Positions 28,421 to 32,792 of a stretch of 32,792 bases of DNA are shown piece after piece. This stretch comes from Anaeromyces robustus. Its lineage: Eukaryota > Neocallimastigomycota > Neocallimastigomycetes > Neocallimastigales > Neocallimastigaceae. The stretch covers positions 152,501 through 185,292 of the forward strand of contig MCFG01000093.1 in NCBI GenBank assembly GCA_002104895.1, written 5' to 3'. Position 1 is the first letter of the stretch; each line of letters starts with the position of its first letter. A program made the translations under genes and the position numbers. The notes under the pieces were generated by a model. The model was given only the letters and a program-made list of their open reading frames with translations, ran no database searches and was not told the DNA's origin.

Positions 28421-29260
28421 ATAATATATATAAAAAACAAAAAAAACAAAAAAACAAAAAAAAAAAAAAAGTAATTAGAGATACATTTATATTTAGTAAA
28501 ATCTATTTAATATATAAAATATTCATTTATTTATTTTTAGTTTCTTTATATTACCATCCTTTCTGAAGTTTCTTCTTCATTATTTATAGGTATAATATCC
28601 AAATAGATATATGATAAACTTTTTTTTTTTTTAAAATAATTAATTATTATAATTGAATTATATAATATTATATTTATTATCAATTAGTTTTAAATATTAA
28701 TTATATAAAATTTATTCGTTTTTAATAAAAATATTAAAATATTTTATTTACTTTTCTATATTATTATTATTATTATTTATCTTTGATTGTGAATTTTTTT
28801 TATCTTTATTTTTCTTTTTTGAAATTTCATTTGATTCATTAGTTGTTTGTAAATCTCTTTCATTATCATTCTTTTCTGAAATTTCATTTGATTCATTAGT
28901 CGTTTTTAAATCTTTTTTATTATCATTCTTTTCTGAAATTTCATTTGATTCATTAGTCGTTTTTAAATCTTTTTTATTATCATTCTTTTCTGAAATTTCA
29001 TTTGATTCATTAGTCGTTTTTAAATCTTTTTTATTATCATTCTTTTCTGAAATTTCATTTGATTCATTAGTCGTTTTTAAATCTTTTTCATTATCATTCT
29101 TTTTTGAAATTTCATTAGTTATTGATTTATTACAATTTATATTATTTGATATTGGAATAATACCATAACTAAATTTCTTTAACTATAAATATTTAAAATT
29201 AAAATATATACATAATAATATAATATAGTTAAAATGAAATTTAAAGTACAAAAATTTATA

Positions 29261-29291
<31 letters not shown>

Positions 29292-29764
29292 TATTGAGAA
29301 AAGTAAAGATTTCTTACAGGTGGAAAATAATATGGAAAATCTTCATAACTTTGAATTTCGTCATTAAATACAGGGGTATGAATTACTTTATATTCTGAAA
29401 AAGATTATAATTATTATAATCATGAAGAGTAAATGTTAAAAAAAAAAAAAAAAAGTCTATTAATATATTTTTCAAAAAAAAAAAAAAAAAAAATAAAATA
29501 TTATATATACCTCCATTATCATATTTTATAAATTTAACGTCTTGTACAATATTTTTATCTCTATTTTGACGGGACACAATTTTTCTTCGAATTTGCTTTA
29601 TAACGGTATAATCATTTTCTTTAAATTCTTTAGTATCTTCCTTTATTATTTCAGCTCTTAGTATAGGTGGTGTAACATTTTGAGGATCTTTAACCCATTG
29701 ATTCTTTTTTTTAAAATATATATATATATAAATTTTTATATTTATATTTATATTTGTTATTATT

Positions 29765-29800
<36 letters not shown>

Positions 29801-30120
29801 TCATAAATTACTACAATTTATTTTTTTATATAATATTTAAAGAACATGCTTATAATAGTTTTTTTGATAATGAAATTTTTATATATATAGATAAATTAAT
29901 TTTTCTTTTATATTATTTATTAATATTTTTCTTTTAAATATTATAAATAAGATAATATTTTGTTATTTTTTTTTTTTTAAAAAAAAGATAATAATAATAC
30001 CATAACAGATAAAAAAGCATCAGCATTAACTATACATTTTGATTTAACAAATGATGTCCATATTTCATTATCAATAGTTTTTTGTATATTTGGATATTCT
30101 GGTGAAAACGGAAGTTCCAT
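26621..30120 (-). CDS. TRM44: tRNA-Ser uridine-44 2'-O-methyltransferase
   Basis: Trm44 (human TRMT44/METTL19) uses S-adenosylmethionine to make Um44 in tRNA-Ser. Eleven exons in order on the minus strand: 30001-30120, 29511-29703, 29318-29394, 28752-29182, 28555-28618, 28083-28339, 27726-27862, 27525-27590, 27288-27342, 26927-27141, 26621-26769; 587 residues (yeast 567). Family landmarks: DFPYYFPP near 125; YTRLLKMLFKHCKGTMNGY and KRVIHDILVPK near 300-330; TDPQKHVFEDI near 360; methyltransferase motif I KFIDIGCGNGLL at 383-394; WLIGNHPDEMTLWIPLMA at about 442-459, split by an intron; ILIPCCFFELTGGKFTGKG from about 470; LRIPSTKN near 520. Exon 4 is non-conserved, highly charged and carries five 57-bp tandem repeats (residues about 157-251). 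Several acceptors lie at the end of poly-A runs. Identity is firm because every exon junction keeps frame between conserved motifs. Confidence 0.93.
27143..27176. repeat. 34-base homopolymer forming the 3' end of TRM44 intron 9
   Basis: On the gene's strand this is 34 A, whose last A forms the AG with the following G just before exon 10. No other AG in the intron keeps the frame into ILIPCCFF. Confidence 0.88.
27871..27933. repeat. (AAAT)n array in TRM44 intron 6
   Basis: AAAT microsatellite beginning about eight bases upstream (in gene sense) of the acceptor of exon 7; intron 6 spans 27863-28082. Confidence 0.9.
28345..28419. repeat. (ATT)n array in TRM44 intron 5
   Basis: Near-perfect ATT microsatellite immediately upstream, in gene sense, of the exon 6 acceptor (intron 28340-28554). 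Confidence 0.9.
28821..29105 (-). repeat. 57-bp coding minisatellite in TRM44, five copies
   Basis: Five head-to-tail 57-base units start at 28821, 28878, 28935, 28992 and 29049, with a partial sixth from 29106. The three middle units are identical base for base; the outer ones carry a few changes. The length is a multiple of three, so each unit adds 19 residues (NEISEKNDNKKDLKTTNES) without breaking frame. It is inside exon 4, between the N-terminal conserved part and the catalytic half. Confidence 0.95.
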
Positions 30121-31545
30121 ATTATATATTTATACTTTAATATATATATTTACTATTTAGTTTTTATTTTTTATATATTTGTAATTATAAAATAAAAAAT
30201 AAAATTATTTATTTCCTATAGAACGAAAATAAAATTAAGTAAAAAAAAATTTTTTTTTAAAAATAAAAAGAAATTATAATAATTATTAATATGGATATTA
30301 TAGATATATTAAATTTATATTAATAAAGTTTAAGTATTGGTTTAAATTATGTGGATTAATTTTTTTGAGATTTAAATTTAATTATTTAATGCTTAAATAA
30401 TTAAATATTTTTGATTTTACCTATTAACAAAATATTATATTATATTATATATTTAATATGCTTTTTTTTAGTAACATTTAAATGTTATATAGATATTTTT
30501 TTTTTTCTTATTAAGGCATTTAAAAAAAAAAATTTTTTTTTCTATAAAAGTTACATACATAATATAAAATAATTTTTTTATAATAATAGCAATCATTTTT
30601 AGATATAATAATTAAAAACAAAATGTACATTGATTTGTAAAAAGAAAAAATAAAAAAAAAAAAATAAAAATAAAAAATAAAAAAATAAAAAAATAAATAA
30701 ATCCTTAATATTAATATTATTTAATGCTTAAATAGTATATATAATAGAAAGAAAAGTGAATTTCTAATATACAATTGTGTATAAAATAAATAAAAATAAC
30801 AAATAAAGACATAATATTTTTTTTTTCTTTTCATTTACTTTTATTGTTTATATTTTATATTTTATATAAATAAATTTAAATAAATATTAATTACTTATTA
30901 TTATTTATTATATCAATTTGAAATGTAACAACAAAAAATTAATTATTATTATTAAAAGGAAATAAATAACATGTTAATAATCATAATTATAATACTTTAT
31001 TCTTTGTAAAAAATATATATACAAATATATACAATATTTTGTATCTATAAATTTGGTTTTTATTTTTTTTATTATTTTGTAAAATTTTTAAAATTTTAGA
31101 AAGAATAAATCCACATTTTTTTTTACTATTAAAAGTGTTGTTAAACATTAGTGACCACTCATATTGTTACATTTTAATATAAATCACTATAATTTTATTG
31201 GGTTAACTGTAAAATCATTGAATGTAATTAAAGTAAAAAAGTCTCATAATCTTTTTTTTTTTATTTAGTTTTTTTAAAATGACCAAAAATTTAACTTGTT
31301 AGTTAATGATTAATATAATAAAAAAGGCTTTATTAATTTATTCATTAATAAAAAATATATATATATTTTAAAATTTTAAATAAATATAATATAATATTAT
31401 ATAATATATGTTTATATATTTATATAATATTTAAGTTAATATGATCAAATATATTTTAATACTAATACTGTTGTAAATGTTTAAGTTTTGTATAGTATAA
31501 ATTAAATTATATTTAGTATATATCTATACTTTATTGAGTGTACAT

Positions 31546-31623
31546 ATATACTAAATACTAATAATTTAAAATCAGCTAGTAGAAATACTCTTATAGATTT
31601 TAAATTATTAGTATTTACTATAT
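31546..31623. repeat. Long inverted repeat, 28-bp arms
   Basis: Arms 31546-31573 and 31596-31623 are reverse complements with one mismatch; the inner 21 base pairs (31553-31573 with 31596-31616) are perfect. The 22-base loop starts agctagtagaaatactc. This would form a stable hairpin in RNA or a cruciform in DNA. No obvious target-site duplication flanks it. Confidence 0.85.
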
Positions 31624-32534
31624 TTTTTATTATTCATTTTATAGTTAATAAAACTTATTTTCTATTTTTTTTTATATGTATAATTTATTTAAAAAAAAAA
31701 AATAAAAAATAAAAAATAATAATATGCTGTTAAATATATATTTATGTATTACAACAAAAAAAAAAATCCCCGATTGTAACAAATGATTTATATGAATTTA
31801 AAACGAGGGATAAAAATAAAAATGTTATTAATTAAATTATATTTTATTATTTATCTATATTTAAAGTAGAATTTCTCTTTTTTTTTTTTTTTGTGTGTAT
31901 ATAATATATCAATATAATATTTCTAATTATGATAATAATAAAACTAAATAATAAATGAGATTATATATAAAAATTTTATAATTATTTCTTCACATATAAT
32001 ATATTTATAAGTTGTATAATAATTAATTATTATTTAGTTTATTACGATTTACTATTATTTATATTTGTATAATAAAATGATTCTTAATTAATATTTATTT
32101 ATTTATTTGATATTTTCTTATTTATTTATTAATTATATATATAATTATTTTCTTAATAATTTCTTGATTATTTATTTATTTATTTATTTAATTTTTTTAA
32201 TTTTCATATATATTATAATATATTACTAAATATAATTTTTAATATATTTCCAATATAAGTATATATATAATTTAATCAATCATTTAATATATTAATATAT
32301 TTACAAAGTTAAATTTTAATGAAAAAAGCATGCTATTATAAATCAACATTTAGAAATAGTTTTTGATGATTATATATAAATAAATTAAGTTTTGATGTTT
32401 TAATTGATTTAAAATATATTGGATTATATTAAATTTATATATTAAGAAATATTAAATATTATTATTATCCATCAAATATCAAATAATAGTAACTTTTAAT
32501 ATTCTAATATTAAATAAATAAGTAAATCAATCAA

Positions 32535-32792
<258 letters not shown>

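Noticed and set aside
28821-29105. Regular 57-bp repeats as a possible CRISPR array
   Set aside because: Units are head-to-tail without spacers, in frame inside a coding exon of a eukaryotic gene.
31760-31815. Small GC-containing patch (ccccg, cgaggg) upstream of TRM44, possible RNA or tRNA fragment
   Set aside because: No paired arms or T-loop type motif; too short and isolated.

Overview
The window is a eukaryotic nuclear segment of extreme A+T content. Genes are broken by many short GT-AG introns. Long tracts of A, T, AAT and AAAT lie both between genes and inside introns. Three things point to a fungus. One is a single-pass protein with a Kre9/Knh1-like ectodomain and a cytosolic SH3 domain. 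Another is an LCB3-type sphingoid phosphate phosphatase with fungal-looking motifs. The third is a Cdc42/Rho GEF built with SH3 and PX modules. The base composition and simple-repeat load fit the anaerobic gut fungi (Neocallimastigomycota) best. That assignment is inference; a dictyostelid-like genome is the alternative I considered.

Layout. At 63-1268 (+) lies an FRG1 homologue with 4 exons. At 4035-10957 (+) lies a 12-exon gene for a protein of about 1655 residues with order SH3 - DH (RhoGEF) - PH - very long acidic Ser/Asn-rich linker - PX. At 11.6-12.4 kb there is an island of more complex sequence with broken coding-like frames, probably a gene relic. At 12735-13960 (-) is DPH4, a J-protein with a CSL zinc-binding domain used in diphthamide synthesis. 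At 15283-18190 (+) is an 8-exon sphingoid long-chain base phosphate phosphatase. A 5.2 kb stretch without recognisable genes follows. At 23343-25268 (+) is the secreted-ectodomain/TM/SH3 protein with 5 exons. At 26621-30120 (-) is TRM44, the tRNA-Ser U44 2'-O-methyltransferase, with 11 exons. The last 2.7 kb carries no gene I can see; it holds a striking inverted repeat and runs off the window in an AAAT array.

How the genes relate. There is no operon logic here. Three genes are housekeeping RNA or translation genes (FRG1, DPH4, TRM44) and one is in sphingolipid breakdown. The two SH3 proteins, a GEF that carries its own SH3 and PX scaffold modules and a wall-facing membrane protein with an SH3 and a proline-rich tail, are the most interesting content. 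They could act in the same polarity or cell-wall-sensing pathway, but the window only shows that they sit within about 12 kb of each other.

All exon boundaries were worked out by hand from reading frame, splice consensus and remembered family motifs. No alignment or transcript data were available.
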